Source: an uncultured Holophagaceae bacterium (lineage in GTDB: Bacteria; Acidobacteriota; Holophagae; Holophagales; Holophagaceae). Taken from it: 64,000 nucleotides of DNA. The position numbers and the translations under genes are program-made. How positions within the stretch are numbered: the stretch's first letter is position 1; each line of letters starts with the position of its first letter. The DNA lies in assembly GCA_903937385.1 (NCBI GenBank), contig CAIZZF010000016.1, positions 1-64,000 of the forward strand. The letters run 5' to 3'. The notes under the pieces are model-generated. The model had not been told where the DNA came from. It searched no databases and was given only the letters and a program-made list of their open reading frames with translations. Shown piece after piece: positions 63,314-64,000 of the stretch.

Positions 63314-63681
63314 AACTCCAGCCGCTCGTAGGTGGGGAAGCCCACCTCGACCCAGCGCTCCTGGCCGTAGCGCACGATGTTCCCGAAGATGAAGATCAGC
63401 GGGGACGTGGTGGCATTGCCCGGGAACACGCCGAGGATCCAGGGGTGCCCCGGGTCCAGCTCGAAGCCCTCAGTGGCCTGGGCCCGCTCGGTCAGGCCGT
63501 TCATGTAGGCCTTGGCGTAGTCCAGCGCCGCCGCCTCGCTGACGATCTGCATGCCCTCGGCGGTGTAGCTGCGGCCCAGGTTGCTCCGGAGGAACATGGC
63601 GGGTTCCGCCAGCAGACGCACATGGGAGGTGGGGTAGGCCTTGCGGAGCGCGTCCAGCAGGCTGTCGACGGGAAAGCTCAT
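63310..63681 (-). CDS. Protein of unknown function
   Basis: A 123-residue soluble protein without signal peptide or membrane segment. It contains SYTAEGMQIVSEAAALDYAKAYMNGLTERAQ and the HPWILGVFPGNATTSPLIFIFGNIVRYGQERWVEVGF stretch, which looks like a small alpha/beta domain. I recognise no family. It starts 35 bases from the end of the ABC permease gene on the same strand, so it probably belongs to that transport operon. The ATG at 63681 lacks a strong ribosome-binding site. Confidence 0.65.
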   Translation of the reverse strand: MSFPVDSLLDALRKAYPTSHVRLLAEPAMFLRSNLGRSYTAEGMQIVSEAAALDYAKAYMNGLTERAQATEGFELDPGHPWILGVFPGNATTSPLIFIFGNIVRYGQERWVEVGFPTYERLEF

Positions 63682-63716
63682 GGTTGCCTCAGAGGCGATG
63701 GATCAGGGTTTGGAAA

Positions 63717-64000
63717 CTAGAAGCGCATCTCGCGGTTGTAGGGCTTGCCCAGGTCCGTGGGGCCCAGCTGCCGGGCCTTGCGGGCCAGCGCCAGCACCAC
63801 GATGACCAGCACGTAGGGCAGCATGACGGCGAACTCGTAGGGGAACTTGATGCCCCACACCTGCATGGAGAGCTGGAAGGACTGCGCGATGCTGAAGAGC
63901 AGTGCACCGCCCAGAATGCCCAGGGGGCTCCAGCGCCCGAAGTAGACCAGGGCCACGGCGATGAAGCCGCGCCCAGCCACCAGGTCATCCGAGAACATCT
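63717..64000 (-). CDS. ABC-type nucleoside permease, C-terminal part (cut by window edge)
   Basis: About 94 C-terminal residues of a membrane permease; the 5' part lies beyond the window. The visible GRGFIAVALVYFGRWSPLGILGGALLF segment, two or three membrane helices and the polar tail ending KPYNREMRF match BmpC/YufQ-type permeases of the branched-chain-amino-acid fold that take up nucleosides (partners are a BMP-type binding protein and one ATPase). The neighbouring deaminase and RpiR-type gene agree with nucleoside salvage. Confidence 0.8.
   Translation of the reverse strand, partial: MFSDDLVAGRGFIAVALVYFGRWSPLGILGGALLFSIAQSFQLSMQVWGIKFPYEFAVMLPYVLVIVVLALARKARQLGPTDLGKPYNREMRF

Overview
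This is a high-GC chromosomal window (coding DNA roughly 65-70% G+C by eye) from a free-living Gram-negative bacterium. There are outer-membrane and periplasmic proteins, a lipoprotein cytochrome with dozens of haem motifs, FliW/CsrA motility regulators and two sigma-54 activators. The giant CxxCH/CxxxxCH cytochrome suggests a dissimilatory metal- or electrode-reducing organism. The overall gene set is most reminiscent of Acidobacteriota class Holophagae (Geothrix/Holophaga-like), but this placement is an inference from gene content and no 16S gene is present. No prophage, transposase or CRISPR array is visible, so most of the window is ordinary core chromosome.

Layout: 0.2-4 kb holds galU, then a leftward copper module (MerR-type regulator, CopZ-like chaperone, CopA ATPase) with a diagnostic 19-bp-spacer promoter. 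4-9.3 kb holds mnmG, pssA, a CNT nucleoside transporter, a roadblock-like protein and an unknown exported protein. 9.4-20.4 kb is a rightward run: a HEAT-repeat/pseudo-receiver protein, two exported TPR proteins (one with PEGA-like repeats), a small membrane protein, aroA and an unusually large sigma-54 activator. 20.5-28.3 kb holds mutL, an exported metallopeptidase with a likely beta-barrel tail, a metallophosphoesterase, a half-size GDT1 protein, an RNase D-like exonuclease, fliW-csrA and a tiny YjfB-type motility gene. 28.5-37.2 kb holds uvrA, a CHAD protein with a histidine kinase, murI-prmA and a second sigma-54 activator. 37.3-48 kb holds a thioredoxin-like protein, an outer-membrane-like protein, a PafA-like phosphatase, a sirtuin, an AmgK/MurU-like cell-wall recycling pair, a CorC/CNNM transporter, a pseudo-receiver/coiled-coil protein resembling FrzS in architecture, an HtrA protease and tRNA-His.

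48.3-58.9 kb is the most striking part. A hybrid histidine kinase with a PhnD-like sensor faces a leftward gene for a lipoprotein of about 2650 residues with about 72 C(x)nCH motifs. Seven octahaem modules and two hexahaem modules can be traced, and the last six octahaem modules are tandem. Three of these are so similar in DNA that they must be recent duplications. After this come uraA and tRNA-Arg(UCU), the latter followed by a compact palindromic segment that carries an inverted copy of the tRNA 3' end and is bounded by a 12-bp direct repeat. The right end is a probable nucleobase/nucleoside salvage locus: an RpiR-type regulator with a near-leaderless start, a nucleoside deaminase, an unknown small gene, and the end of a nucleoside-type ABC permease cut by the window edge.

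Themes that recur: envelope biogenesis and recycling (galU, pssA, murI, AmgK/MurU), purine/pyrimidine uptake (CNT, UraA, deaminase, ABC permease), motility control (FliW, CsrA, YjfB, FrzS-like protein), and receiver domains that lack the phosphorylated aspartate.
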